Shown: positions 32,220 through 43,868 of the stretch, piece after piece
Position numbering within the stretch: position 1 is the first letter of the stretch
Layout: each line of letters begins with the position of its first letter
Origin: Heliocidaris tuberculata
Taxonomy: Eukaryota > Echinodermata > Echinoidea > Camarodonta > Echinometridae
Length of the DNA: 64,000 bases
Assembly (NCBI GenBank): GCA_025618425.1
Contig: CM046839.1
Span: 1,922,831 to 1,986,830 of the forward strand
Reading direction: 5' to 3'
Notes under the pieces: generated by a model
Database searches by the model: none
What the model was told of the DNA's origin: nothing
The model's input: only the letters and a program-made list of their open reading frames with translations
Made by a program: the position numbers and the translations under genes

Positions 32220-35200
32220 AATACAATCATATAAGACTTTTATTATACAAACGGATCAAATCTGGGATTGGGCTATTCTGCATACGTTTAGTTTTGCACC
32301 TGGGTTCAGGAATCTTGTTAGTCCTTCGCAATGTTCTATTATGTACTCTTTGGGGAATAAATTGTTTGAATTGGTCTGCGCATGATAAAGTTTTCTTAAA
32401 GAAGGTAACGTATAGGTCACTTCGACGACTTTCCAATGTTGGTAATTTCGATTGAGTGAGAGCGGTTGCATAACTGTGGTAATCCTTTCTGAAGATAATG
32501 CTTAAAGCACTTTTTTGGGTAATCTTTCTAGGCGTTGTCTTTGTGCACCAGTAAGGCCTCCGCTCCAAACTGGAGTTGCATATTCAAGAATTAGGCGAAT
32601 ATAGCCAATGAAAATAGTAATTAGATCTTCATGTGAAAGACCGAACTTCGCAAAAGAACGGAGCATATAGTTTTGCATTCGCTCTTTTTTTTAATATCTC
32701 TAACATGGGCTTCCCACTTCAAATCATTTTGTATCGTGATACCAAGTAATTTTACCTGTGACACAGCAGCAAGAACATAATTTTCGAGTGTTATGGAAGA
32801 CTGATTGACTGGTTCTCTAGAAATTTTAAAGCAAATGTCCATTTTAATACACTTTGTAGGATTTAATTGCATTTTATTAGTATCAGCCCATACATATAGA
32901 CATTCTACAGCTTCTTGCATATTTGAAATTGGGTTTGATTTACGACACTCAACCAGGGTTAGGTCATCGACATATTTAAACATATGTATACTTTCAGAAG
33001 ATTTGAAATCATTTATCATCACAAGAAAGATTAAGGGTCCAAGTTTCGTACCCTGAGGCACACCTGCATTTATTTGACACCATTCTGAGAGATCGCTATG
33101 ATAGCGAACTCTTTGCGCTCAGAGAGAAAATCAAATATCCAGAAAACTACCGCTGGTCGTACACCAATTTCAATTAACTTTTTGATGGCAACTGTGTGAT
33201 CTATTCTATCAAACGCTTTAAAAAAATCTGTGAGAAGTATCGTCAATGACGTTTTTGGTGCCTCAGCATTTAAGAAAACATGATGAAGAATTTTAATTGA
33301 ACAGTGTGAGGTCGATAAAAATTTCTGGTTTCCAAACTGATAGGGGTCAATATGTTGGGCAATTTTTTCCTGGTACATCCACTTTGCGATGAAACCTTCA
33401 ATGACTTTAGCAAAATGATTTGTTGATGGCATAGGTCTGAGTTTTTCAATACGTGCAGGATTCACCTTTGGGATTGGTACTACAATAGCGCATTTCCAGG
33501 AGTCCGGAACTTTTCCTTGACTAAAAGATGCGTTAATCATATACGTTAAAGGAACCGAAAGTTCAACAGAAAAAAGACGGATTAGGCGTGCTGAAATATT
33601 ATCTGGGCCATTCGCCGTCGAGCATTTGATTTTAGAAAGGACTTTATTAACCTGCCAAGGGTATACCTCGGGTAATATTCTGGATGGTACGTATGCAGGT
33701 AGGGCTGCCAGATTTAGTGTGTGTAAATCAGAAGAGACAGATATGAAATGTTCGTTAATGGCATTCGCAATTTTATCTCCCTAGGCTTTCACTAGGATCA
33801 ACACCATCAACTGAGTGATTCACGACTTCCCTTTGTGAGGATGCGTATTTCTTGATACCATCGTGAAGGGTTACTTTTCTTGAGTTTTTAAATACGTGAC
33901 CTATAATATTTAACTTTTGCTTTCTGAATTGATAAATTTACTTTGTTTCTTAAACGTTTCCACATAATTCTTTTCCCCTGATGAAATGCAATTTGTCTCT
34001 TTTGAATCAGAGATTTAATTTCACTTGTCATCCAGGGCTTATCACTAGAGTGCAATATCACCTTACGAACTGGAAAATAATGTCAATTGCATTATTTAAA
34101 GTTTTATAAAAAGAATCACAACGAACATTTACATCAACATCTTCATTCACTTCCGGCCAATCATAAGAAGATATCCACTGTCCAAACGCTCTTATTGCAC
34201 TATCTGTCATGGGTCTGTTGAATACATGGGTCTGTCATGGGTCTGTTGAATACATAACAGAGAACATCTAATAACGAGTAGTATTTAGTACTTAAGGTTT
34301 GATTTTAAGAGGAGCCCACATTATTGAATTGTGATCAGACATTCCAATAAGAGAATCGATCTGTGGTTTGTCATAAAATTGGTGAATATTAGTGATGATC
34401 TTATCTAAAATATGAGCTCCTCTAGTAGGGCAATCAACAACTTGACGAAATGAGTGGGTTAAAATCACCGGATCAATATTCATTCGATTAAAATCTCCCA
34501 ATATTACAAGACCTGCATCCATATGATTAGTGAAAATGACATCAATATTTTTTTTTCCCAAATGATCCGTGAGTTCTGACTCAAGTTCAACATCAGGCTG
34601 AGGGTAATACACTACTGCACAATAAATGCAAGAGATGGATCTTGGAAGACGGGAAGGGCGTATCTTCACCCAAGTCACTTCAACGTTTATAGGGACTTGG
34701 AAATCGGCTGAGGAAGGATTCATAAGTTCTCTCACGTAAATAGCTACTCCACGACCTATACGATTAATTCTTGATTTAGTGCAGAGATAACAACCTGGCA
34801 TAGAGAAATTATTTAGTGGACTGTCATTCCTAAACCAGGTCTCGGTAATAGCTGGAATGTCTACATGAAGATACGAGATGACAGCCGATAGCTCGTCAAA
34901 ATTATTGCATGCTGATCTGACATTGCTTAAGAGAAAAGAAGGCGAATAGTTTCCAGATTTCGATGCGACTGGAACAATAGTCAAGCATCTTGAGCGAGGG
35001 AACCTAGGGTATTTTTTTAGGAAACTTGGTACGGGCCGTAGGGAAAATCTTGAAATGTTTCAATTTTCGAACACCAGCTCTGCAACCGCGACGGGTTTTA
35101 AACTCTTTTCCAATTTAGAGCTCCGATATTGTTTTCCATGTCTGGTCTGGTAGTCGTAAGCTTTTTTTCTTGTATGATTTATCCAACATGTGTTTATTGG

Positions 35201-35372
35201 GGGCAGTTGCCCCCGGCCCCGGAGCATCTGGATTCGAAGCCTTTGGACACTTCTGATTTTTTCTTTCGGAATGACATTTCTCGAGAGAGAGAGGGATAAG
35301 AACACAAAGTCCATCAACTGGTTTACACTTTACTTCGTCACCAGCCTTCAACCAATCAAAATGGAAGCACAT
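32220..35372 (-). mobile_element. LINE with endonuclease and YVDD reverse transcriptase, inactive
   Basis: On the minus strand, 34984-34292 is an apurinic-type endonuclease: LLSNVRSACNNFDEL, PAITETWFRND, LGDFNRMN and GMSDHNSIMW (Glu, Asp/Asn and Asp/His catalytic positions present). A spacer follows with HSSDKPWMTSEIKSLIQKRQ. RT pieces are at 33540-33070 (VPDSWKCAIVVPIPK, LTDFFKAFDRIDH) and 33061-32621 (PQGTKLGPLIFLVMINDF, FKYVDDLTLVE). The C-terminal part is at 32568-32227 (RKITQKSALSIIFRKDY). Upstream, 35372-35115 is a possible ORF1 end. Frameshifts and stops separate the pieces. The YVDD and TKLGP motifs set it apart from the FADD elements nearby. Confidence 0.8.
34206..34257. repeat. 23-base tandem repeat inside the LINE
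   Basis: CATGGGTCTGTTGAATA is repeated with a shorter CATGGGTCTGT between, in the spacer region of the LINE. Confidence 0.8.
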
Positions 35373-35750
35373 TCATGACTTCACAGATAGGGATTATGGC
35401 ACGATCATGGTAGTTTAAAGGTTGAGTATTCAGAGATAAATCATTTTAACTTCATGCCTCCTACAATCTCGACCAGCATCTTGCAGCTCATCAAAAGTGT
35501 AGTGCATGACTGTAATTAAACTACTTTACATTCGATTCATCTGTTTTGCGCGAGAGTCCTTTTTTGAGTAAGAATAAAACATGGGAACGGATAACATGTC
35601 AATGACGAGGAAATTCCTGAATTTGATAACAGTTCGGAATGAGCTTGGACGATGTCTCATCTCCGAGTTCTATTCGACGTTCATTGCATCGGTAAGTAAC
35701 CACTGATCTCCCATCGTAACGACCTAGGCGCTGCACAACGATTAAACAAG
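35373..35750. other. Nothing recognised
   Basis: Possibly the 5' UTR/ORF1 region of the LINE on the minus strand. No motif supports this. Confidence 0.25.
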
Positions 35751-35955
35751 AGGGGCTGTAGGACCACGTTTCATAAAAACAACCCAAATCGTAAAAATCA
35801 ACGCAAAAAGTAACAAAATAAGGCGATTCGTGAGAAAATATTTTTTACGAATTGTAAAACAGGGGTCTTGCAGTATTATGTTAACAAACCCAACGTGTTT
35901 TACGTTTTGGGTTGCATATGAAGTCCACAAAACGTAAATCGTAAAAGGATGTGTT
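35751..35955 (-). repeat. Dispersed repeat, copy 1 (partner 51945-52150, opposite strand)
   Basis: TAGGACCACGTTTCATAAAA, CGTAAAAATCAACGCAAAAA, GTGTTTTACGTTTTG and GAAGTCCACAAAACGTAAAT return as the reverse complement at 51945-52150. Rich in ACG/CGT. No ORF. Confidence 0.75.
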
Positions 35956-36186
35956 TTATTTTTTGCGGTGATTAGGGCCTATGAATCCACAAAACATAGA
36001 TCGTAAATTGTAAATGGCAACAAAATGAATTAAGATAAGGTAATGATAATGTTGTAAGCTGCGGGCGGCGCGGCGGTACCTGGGCGCTCCATAATCGTCA
36101 TCATGGTCATCATCATCATCGACATCATGTTACAATGATCCCCCATCTCTGCCTTTTCAGTATCTTTCTGTTATATTTTTCTTCAC

Positions 36187-36265
36187 CCCTCTTTTTTTTT
36201 TTTTTTTTTACATCAAGTGGACCTCTGCTGGCCTCTGTGTGTGTGTGGGGGGGGGGGGGGGGGTC
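36187..36265. repeat. Poly(T) and poly(G) runs
   Basis: About 19 T at 36191-36209 and about 16 G at 36247-36262, separated by a short GTGTGTGT run. Confidence 0.9.
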
Positions 36266-36419
36266 GATGGAACCTTCAAACTCCCATAACATACCTACCG
36301 ATAAATGTTCTGAAATTAGTATGAAATGACTGTATTGTAAATATTTTGTGTGGAGGGGACAACTGATTGGCCTTCATAGCTGATTTCTTTTCATGTCTTC
36401 TTTTTTCAATGAAATTTCT

Positions 36420-36700
36420 TGCGAAGGTTTCCAACATCCCGGGTCGTGATTTGTTCGTGATTCGCTCTCGAAATTGTCTGAAAAGCTTCGTCATAATATG
36501 ACGAAGGTCGTGCGCGACCTACTTACGACACGCGACGTGCGTAATGTTCGCAAAATCTTCGTGAAACCCCTAAAAAAATCCGACAATTTGGAAATGTCTC
36601 GCACACGTCTCGTGAAAGCAGCGAAATTCGTCCGATCATTTCTCAAGTTATTCACCAACTGTTCGCGTACTTCTTGAGAACAGGTGACTTCGCCAAAGAA
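36420..36700. other. CpG-rich segment
   Basis: CpG density is far above the surroundings (TCGTGCGCGACC, ACGACACGCGACGTGCG). The frame 36474-36677 is open and basic but matches nothing that I know. It could be a repeat end that escaped methylation decay. Confidence 0.35.
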
Positions 36701-36889
36701 GCAAAAGCGAGCCTTTTACGTCGAGGCCCTCTGTAAATTCGCCTTTAGATAGGTGCCTGCAGTTTAGGGGAGGACAGTCATTGGCTTCCCTGGCAAGAAA
36801 ACAGACAATATTGTCAATGAATTCCTTTCGAACGATGCTTATTAGGCTTTCTAGTGCTCTGAAGTGCAAATGTAACGATTGCATGTTGG

Positions 36890-37895
36890 AGGCGGCACGG
36901 TTCGACGCTCTTTACCAATTAGCCTATGATTGCATGTTCAGTGCTTGAAATTCTATATGATATGTCTCAATAAAGCTGTACGAGACGAACTGGTTTTAAC
37001 TAATAATATTTCAGTGCTTTTAAAATATTTAGATAGAAATTAATGTGTCTATAAAGCTATTTTGTTGGCGGTACGGTTCGGACGCTCTGTATCAATTAGC
37101 CTATGATTGCATGTTCAGTGATTGAAATTTTAGACGAACTGGTTTTAACTGATAACATTTCATTGCTTTCAAAATATTTAGATAGAAATTAATGTGGCTA
37201 TAAAGCTATTTTGTTGGCGGTACGGTTCGGACGCTCTGTACAAATTAGCCTATGATTGCATGTTCAATGCTTTAAATTTTATATGATATGTCTCAGTAAA
37301 GGTGTACGTGACGATCTGGTTTTGAACTAATAAAATTTAATTGTTTTTAAAATATTTAGATAGAAATGTGTCTGTAAAGCTATTTTGTTGGCTGCACGAT
37401 TAGGACGCTCTGTACCAATTAGCCTATGATTGCATGTTCAGTGCTTGAAATTTTAGACGAACTGATTAACTGATAACATTTCATTGCTTTCAAAATATTT
37501 AGATAGAAATTAATGTGGCTATAAAGCTATTTTGTTGGCGGTACGGTTCGGACGCTCTGTACAAATTAGCCTATGATTGCATGTTCAATGCTTTAAATTT
37601 TATATGATATGTCTCATTAAAGGTGTACGTGACGAACTGGATTTGAATATTTGGATAGAAATGTGTCCATAAAACCTATTTTGTTGGCTGCACGGTTAGG
37701 ACGCCCTGTACCAATTAGCCTATGATTGCATGTTCAATGCTTGAAATTTTAGATATGTCTCAATAATAGTGTATGTGAAGAACTGGTTTTGAACTAATAA
37801 AATCTCATTGCTTTTAAAGTATTTAGATAGAGATTAATGTGTCTATAAAGCTATTTTGTTGGCGGCATGGTTCGGACGCTCTGTACCAGTTAGCC
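36890..37895 (+). repeat. Satellite array, six units of ~148 or ~176 bp
   Basis: The motif GACGCTCTGTA starts at 36904, 37081, 37230, 37404, 37551, 37700 and 37875, giving unit lengths of 177, 149, 174, 147, 149 and 175. Each unit holds TTAGCCTATGATTGCATGTT and ATAAAGCTATTTTGTTGG. The short units lack about 28 bases around CTCAATAAAGCTGTACG. Confidence 0.9.
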
Positions 37896-37897
37896 TA

Positions 37898-39658
37898 TTA
37901 GTCTGGGAGCCTGTCCCGAAATACCCCATTTTACATATGAGATTTGACCCCTTTAGTTACTGAGACCATCCATGTCATTCCCCAAAAGCTTGTCAGCTCG
38001 AACGAAGCCACCAGGTTGGCCCCCAGAGCCCCCCCCCCCCCCCCAAAAAAAAAAAAAAAAAAAAAAGAGCCCAGAAATCGGGCCGATTTCATCCCATCTA
38101 ACATATGCGCCAAACTTTGTCAGAAGGAAGGTGTATGACTATACATTACCAAAACTTACAAAATTTCTGTCGGGATGGGTTGTCAGACGTCCCCTAAAAA
38201 TTGTGGAAAATTTCTCCCCCGTAAGGCCCGTGGACCAAATTTTGCCAGAAGGAAGAGGTATGGATGTACATTACAAAATATCAAAACTGACGTAAATTTC
38301 AATCTGGAAGGGGGTGTAACACCCCCCTGAAAAAAAAATACACCAGAGTGCCCCTAAACCAAACTTCACTGCCCAAAATGCTGTGAATGTAGAGGGGAAA
38401 AAATTGCATTACAACCTTCATAACTCCAATGTGTGTTATTCAATTCAGGTCAAATCTCAATTTTGAGTATTGTAACTTTCTTGGGCTGCAATTTGGTGTC
38501 AAATGATCATTTCACTGATAAGTTATTAAATTAAAAATAAGAGAGGGGCCTGTTAAGTATCTGTGCTATATGGCCTCCATGGTGAAATTTACCATTCATG
38601 TGTTAATATTACACAAATACCTTGCAAACTCTTCATTATGCCTTGTCAAACAGGCGCAGATGGACAATGGGTGTGTTTACATAATCCTGACAATATCATT
38701 TGACTACTTTTAAGAAAGCAATGCAATTTTCACAACTTATTACTGAAATGATCATTTGACTCCTTCGCATATAACAACAACAAAAACAACAAATAATAAT
38801 AATAACCAGCGGTAGCATGGGTAGACACTTAAGACACTTAAATGTGTGGTTAATCTTTTGTATAACGCTTGTTTACTTAGTCACTTATTTGAATAATTAA
38901 ATGAATTTGAATAAATTCTTCAGAAGGTTTATAATACCAAAAGTTGGTTATTCTGAAGGCACACCGAATGTTCGTCTTTTTGAAGTTTCTGATGAAAATT
39001 AGTTTATTATTCCAAAGGTGTGTTAATGCGTAAAGGTAAACGGTAAACGGATTTCTTGATATTAAAATGAAATAATGTTCGTCAAACCGAAAAGTAAAAA
39101 GGGGTTTGTATATCCTTAGATGAAAAAAGACGGCCTCTGAAAATTGGGGAAAATTTTTCCCCTTGAGGCCCTTGGATTATGTGGCTGCTATGCTGAAATT
39201 TACCATTCATGTGTTAATTACATAAATACCTTGCAAGCCCTCTATTATGCCTTGTCAAACAGGCTCAGATGGACAATGGGTGTGTTTACATAATCCTGAC
39301 AATATCATTTGACTACCATTGAGAATGCAATACAATTTTCCCAATTTTCCCTTAAGAGGTAAAATTTTCCCCAATTTTTAGGGGCCGTCTGACAACCCAT
39401 CCCGACAGAATTTTTTTGTGTGTTTTGGTAATGTACTGTCATATACACCTTCCTTCTGACAAAGTTTGGCGCATTTGTTAGATGGGTTGAAATCGTCCAG
39501 ACTTTGGGGCCCTTTGAGGGGGGGGGGGCTCTGGGGGCCAAACCCGGCGGCTTCGTTCGAGTTGACAAGCTTTTTGTGAATGACACATATGGTCTAAGTA
39601 ACTTTAAGGGGTCAAATATCATATGTAAAATGGGGTGACTATTTCGGCTCCTGGCCTA
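37898..39658. mobile_element. TA-flanked foldback element inserted in the satellite
   Basis: Ends near TAG.C..GGAGCCTGTCCC are inverted, and the symmetry extends ~310 bp (37898-38220 against 39340-39658: ATTTTACATATGA, AAGCTTGTCA.CTCGAACGAAGCC, GGAAGGTGTATGAC, CGGGATGGGTTGTCAGACG). TA occurs at 37896-37897 and 39659-39660, inside the satellite word AGCCTATGATTG. Length 1761. The interior holds the direct repeat ACCATTCATGTGTTAAT (38595 and 39202) and no transposase. Confidence 0.85.
38028..38066. repeat. Poly(C) then poly(A) run in the foldback arm
   Basis: About 16 C followed by about 22 A. The opposite arm has a run of G at 39518-39527 instead, so this site is unstable. Confidence 0.9.
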
Positions 39659-39970
39659 TATGATTGCATGTTCAATGCTTTTAATTTTATATGATGTGTC
39701 TCAATAAAGGTGTACATGATGAACTGGTTTTGTGCTCATAAAATTTTATTGCTTTTAAAATATTTAGATAAAATTTAATGTGGCTATAAAGCTATTTTGT
39801 TGGCGGTAAGGTTCGGACGCTCTTTACCAGTTAACCTATGATAGCATGTTCAATGCTTTAAATTTTATATATGTCTCAATAAGCTGTACGTGACGATCTG
39901 GTTTTGAACTAATAAAATTTCTTTGCTTTAAAATATTCAGGTTGGAATTTGTCTATGAAGCAATTTTTGC
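39659..39970 (+). repeat. Satellite units right of the insertion
   Basis: The interrupted unit resumes at 39661 (ATGATTGCATGTTCAATGC), and a further unit with GACGCTCTTTACC starts at 39816. Removing the insertion restores a unit of about 180 bp. Confidence 0.85.
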
Positions 39971-40270
39971 TCTGTCGCTACGCTCCCTCGAATAATAATA
40001 GAAGCAGTGCTCTTAACATTGTACAAAACCCTGTCTTCATTGAAGTGTCGGATGTGGCGAGTATGAAGACGGTGGGACAAAATTGATTTCTCAACATGTA
40101 GGATGGGCTTGCACAAATATGTTTCTGAAGAAAAGATTTAGAATGTAAAAAGATCTAACCTAGGGAGGGGATACCGTACCCACCTTGGTGGTTTCAAAGA
40201 GATTGTTATATTGTTTATATAGGATCAATCTTGTGCAAAACATGGGTATAGATCGATATATGTATTATGT
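39971..40270. other. Junction sequence, nothing named
   Basis: CTCTGTCGCTACGCTCCCTCG with ATAGAAGCAG..CTT resembles 49885-49930. It is probably the edge of a repeat family. No gene. Confidence 0.3.
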
Positions 40271-40274
40271 GAAC

Positions 40275-41166
40275 AGATAAAGACACTTAAATGCGTGGAT
40301 AATGTTTTGTATTACGCTTGTTTACTTAGACACTGTTCGTATTTAAAGAATGAAATGAATTTGAATAAATTCTTCTGAAGGTTTTTAATTCCAAAAGTTG
40401 GTTATTCTGAAGGCACACAGAATGTTTGTCATTTTTGAGGTTTCTGATGAAAACTTAGTTTATTATTCCGAAGGTTTATTAATCCGTTAAGGTAAACGGA
40501 TTTGTTGATTTTAAAATGAAATAATGTTCGTCAAACCGAAAATAAAAAAATTGGTTTGTATAACCTTAAATGAAAAAGAATATCGATAATCTAAAATTGT
40601 TATTAGTATATAAAGCGTACTTTTTATTATGCGCAGCCTCGGGTTTTTCATTTTCAGATTAACGAATATTTGTTCTCTCATTTTTGGATTTTTTTTTCTT
40701 CCAAAAAATATGGAATAACAAACATGCAGGATAATGCAACAAATGTAACGATCCTTATAGTCAGTTGTCAAATTGTACTTAGAATGCAATTTTGTGTTGA
40801 TTTTTGGAAACATATATTTTGGGAAAGGTAATGTTATGAATGTTAAGTATCTGGGATATATGGGTGCATGCCATGCTGAAATCTACCATTCATGTGTTAA
40901 TTACACAAATACCTTGCAAGCTCCCTATTATGCCTTGTCAAATAGGCGCAGATGGACAATGGGTGTGTAAATATAATCCTGACAATATCATTTGACTACT
41001 TTTGAGAAAGCGATACAATTTTCACATTTTAAGAACTTATTAAATCCGGCAGCTTCATGCGAGCTGAAAAGCTTTTTGTGAATGACATGGATGGTCTAAG
41101 TAACTTTAAGGGGTCAAATCTCATATGTAAAATGGGGTGACTATTTCGGGACAGGCTCCTGGCCTA
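40275..41166. mobile_element. Second, truncated copy of the 37898-39658 element
   Basis: GACACTTAAATG, AAAAGTTGGTTATTCTGAAG, ACGGATTT..TGATTTTAAAATG and CAATGGGTGTGT are shared with 38830-39330. The right end is the same (ATTTCGGGACAGGCTCCTGG at 41142-41162). The left arm is missing. Confidence 0.8.
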
Positions 41167-41569
41167 TTGATGTTTATAAGAGCAAGTCATTTTAAGACAT
41201 GAAGAGGTTGTATAAGGACTATGATATTCTATACCAAACCTTCCACATCAACAAGCAATTATTGTTTGTTGTTCCTGAGATAAAATAGGGGCCTAGTATT
41301 TGAAGTAAGAAGAAGAAAGGGGAGAAGAGGGGAACATGAAGAAGACGAATTATGAAACAAAAAACGGATTATTTCAACAGACATGGAAAAGAAGAGCCAT
41401 CACGACTTCATGAATGATAATATTGGGAAAACGAGTACGAGAATGAGAAAGGGGCCTCTGAAGAAAAATATACAAGTAAGCATGGTTTTTGCATGAATGA
41501 GAATAAAAACACTTTCAATCAAGATGGAATAAGGCCATTTTTTTTCTCGCTCGCTTCGTTCGTTTGCAG
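41167..41569. other. Nothing recognised
   Basis: Purine-rich, AT-rich sequence without ORF or repeat that I can name. Confidence 0.3.
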
Positions 41570-41821
41570 TTAGCTAGTATGATTTTATTGTGCCAATACT
41601 CATAAAACTGCAACGGATCAAAAAATGAAATGAGGTTATTAAATGAAAATTATGATATGTAAATTGTGGAAATATGAATTGAAGGAACATCCGACGTCCT
41701 ACCCTCCCATTGCCTGTTGTAAACCAGCCTATTAATGTTTTGTTGTTTTGTTTTTTATCAGTGTCATTTTTAATAGTAGCTGAACAGGTTACTCTGTCTA
41801 TAAAGATTTGAAATGAATGAA

Positions 41822-41852
<31 letters not shown>

Positions 41853-41860
41853 ATTACCCA
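41570..41860 (+). mobile_element. Retroelement 3' end with (AAAT)n tail
   Basis: Ends in AATGAATGAATAAATAAATA repeated to 41853, a LINE-like tail. The preceding sequence has no recognisable coding part. Confidence 0.4.
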
Positions 41861-43124
41861 CGCAAAATTAGAGCCTGGAAAATCATTTTTTTCTGGATCA
41901 CCATCGGCTCAGATATTCGTGAAGCTAAGGTCTAGATACGCCACTGATAGGGGCAAAAACTGGACGGGAGGGGGAGAGGAGTCTCAAGGGCACATCATAA
42001 TTATGCATCGTTATTTCCATCGGCGTACTGCCTTATGGCGTAATGAGCCGAAAATTTTGAGGTGGCTGAGCCAAGAAGAATTCAACAATTTTCTGTCAAG
42101 AGTGCCAGAACGCAATGATTATAATCGCATATGAAGTATTCAAAATGGGTGCGGGTATCCCCGCCCCTTCCATAAATAAGAAGACTCTGCACCATAAAAC
42201 CGTCGCCCTTCTCGACACCTCTTTGTAAATATAAAGAAAATCTTTGCTTTTCTATAGTTTGGCGCTTTTCATTTTATTCACATGGGTTATTCAAAGTCTA
42301 AGCCTAAGAGTAATTGCTACACTTTTCTCTCTTGTATTAAAACAGACAGCTAAAATCGTTATCAATTCTGTCTTTTGTAACTTTCAATTTCGGGGGACGA
42401 TAAAGCGAATTGATTTTCAATTTTGAATTATGAACTTTTGATTGTAGAGCACTTCAGATCCTCAGTAGTGTGCTGCAGCCGTTATTTATACTTTTCTTCA
42501 TTTTTTTTTCTCCAAATTTCCGGAGGACTTTTCATTAAGTCCATCCCAGAATTAAGCTCCTTCCAGTAATGATATTTCACATAATTATTGCACAGAATTA
42601 TTGCACAGGCCTTCATTCAGGTTGAAAAGAAATTTCATGACAATGTTTGAGCCTTTTGACTATTGTGAATGGGTCTGGTTTGGGTAGGCCTAAAAGTGGA
42701 AAGTTTCACTCCGATAATAAGAGAATTCTGCAGTTCCGTTAAACATGTACATAATTATGTTGATGATTTTTACTTGCAGTAAAGAAACATTTGACTAAAA
42801 TTCTGTTTCAAAACTGTTTCAAGCACCATATCCTAATTTTGTTCTTATTAGTTTTACGGCATTTCCAACCGCAAGTCCATGATATTTCATACGAATCAAA
42901 CGTCAAAATCACATTTTTAGAAATAATTGTCAATTCTAAATAACGCAGGCCTAGCCCTAGCAGGAAGTCAAATAGCTAGCACATTTCGTCTATATCTCTG
43001 TAAAACTTCTTGGCCATTAAGGATTCGTCCTAAAAATACTAGATCCTCACGGCCGTAACTGGAATACCGAATTTCTCATTGAATGGATCGGGGCCGCGAT
43101 ACAGACTCCAATGATGTACGGTCC

Positions 43125-43125
<1 letters not shown>
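41861..43125. other. Nothing firm
   Basis: An open frame at 41919-42134 (KNWTGGGEESQ..RYFHRRTALWRNEP) has no family match that I can name and no splice context. The rest is AT-rich. Confidence 0.3.

Positions 43126-43126
<1 letters not shown>

Positions 43127-43157
<31 letters not shown>
43127..43157. repeat. (TTTTG)n microsatellite
   Basis: Six TTTTG units. Confidence 0.95.
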
Positions 43158-43158
<1 letters not shown>

Positions 43159-43189
43159 TATGGGCGATTTATTGTTTGTTGAACTGTAC

Positions 43190-43687
43190 AAGAATTGCAT
43201 TACAATTTAGCCCCAAATTCCCTCAAAATTGCGTTTTTGAAAATTCTGTAAATTCACTGTTTGATATTCCATACCCTAAAACCTATTTTAAGAAACGCTC
43301 TTTATCATATAAAGCAAGCTTTCTGTTCAAAACTTCCAATTTCTGTACAATCAACCAATTCAATTGACATATTTAAGCGCGGTTGCCAATCAACAAAACA
43401 TGTATTATAATATCTCCTATCATCTAAAATATTTAAAGGCAACCTTCTTCTACCTTTTCCCACCCCCTTATTTGTAATCGCTGTAATTATTATAATGTGA
43501 ACATAATGTATTTTTCATATTTCCTTGACGGTATTTCATGTATCTGTTGTAATTCATATAATTGATGTATATGATGTATTTCGTAATTTCATGTTTATAG
43601 GGCATGCTTATAAAACAGATTTTTTATAACTGAACGCACTTACCCTTTATTTAAAATAAAACTCTAATAAATAAATGAATAAATAGA
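43190..43687 (+). mobile_element. LINE 3' end, copy 1 of the composite repeat
   Basis: The frame ends with SVNSLFDIPYPKTYFKKRS and KASFLF, the C-terminal tail of a CR1-like ORF2. A 3' UTR follows with GGGCATGCTTATAAAACAG and ends in AATAAATAAATGAATAAATA. Satellite follows at once. Confidence 0.75.
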
Positions 43688-43868
43688 TGAAGCTGTTTTG
43701 TGGGCGGCACGCTTCGGACGCTCTGTACCAAGCCCATGACTGCATGTTCAATGCATGAAATTTTATATGATATGTCTCAATAAAGCTGTACGTGGCGAAT
43801 TGGTTTAAGAGTAATAAAATATCATTGCTTTTACAATATTTAGATAGAAATGTGTCTATAATGCTTTC
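43688..43868 (+). repeat. Satellite unit between LINE copies 1 and 2
   Basis: GGCGGCACGCTTCGGACGCT, GACTGCATGTTCAATGCATG and TCAATAAAGCTGTACG match the 36.9 kb array. It is followed by LINE sequence. Confidence 0.85.

Noticed and set aside
36890..37895. CRISPR array
   Set aside because: Units are 147-177 bases, contiguous and diverged, with no repeat-spacer pattern, and the DNA is animal.
41919..42134. Possible small protein gene
   Set aside because: No signal peptide, splice context, domain or second copy; too short to support on composition alone.
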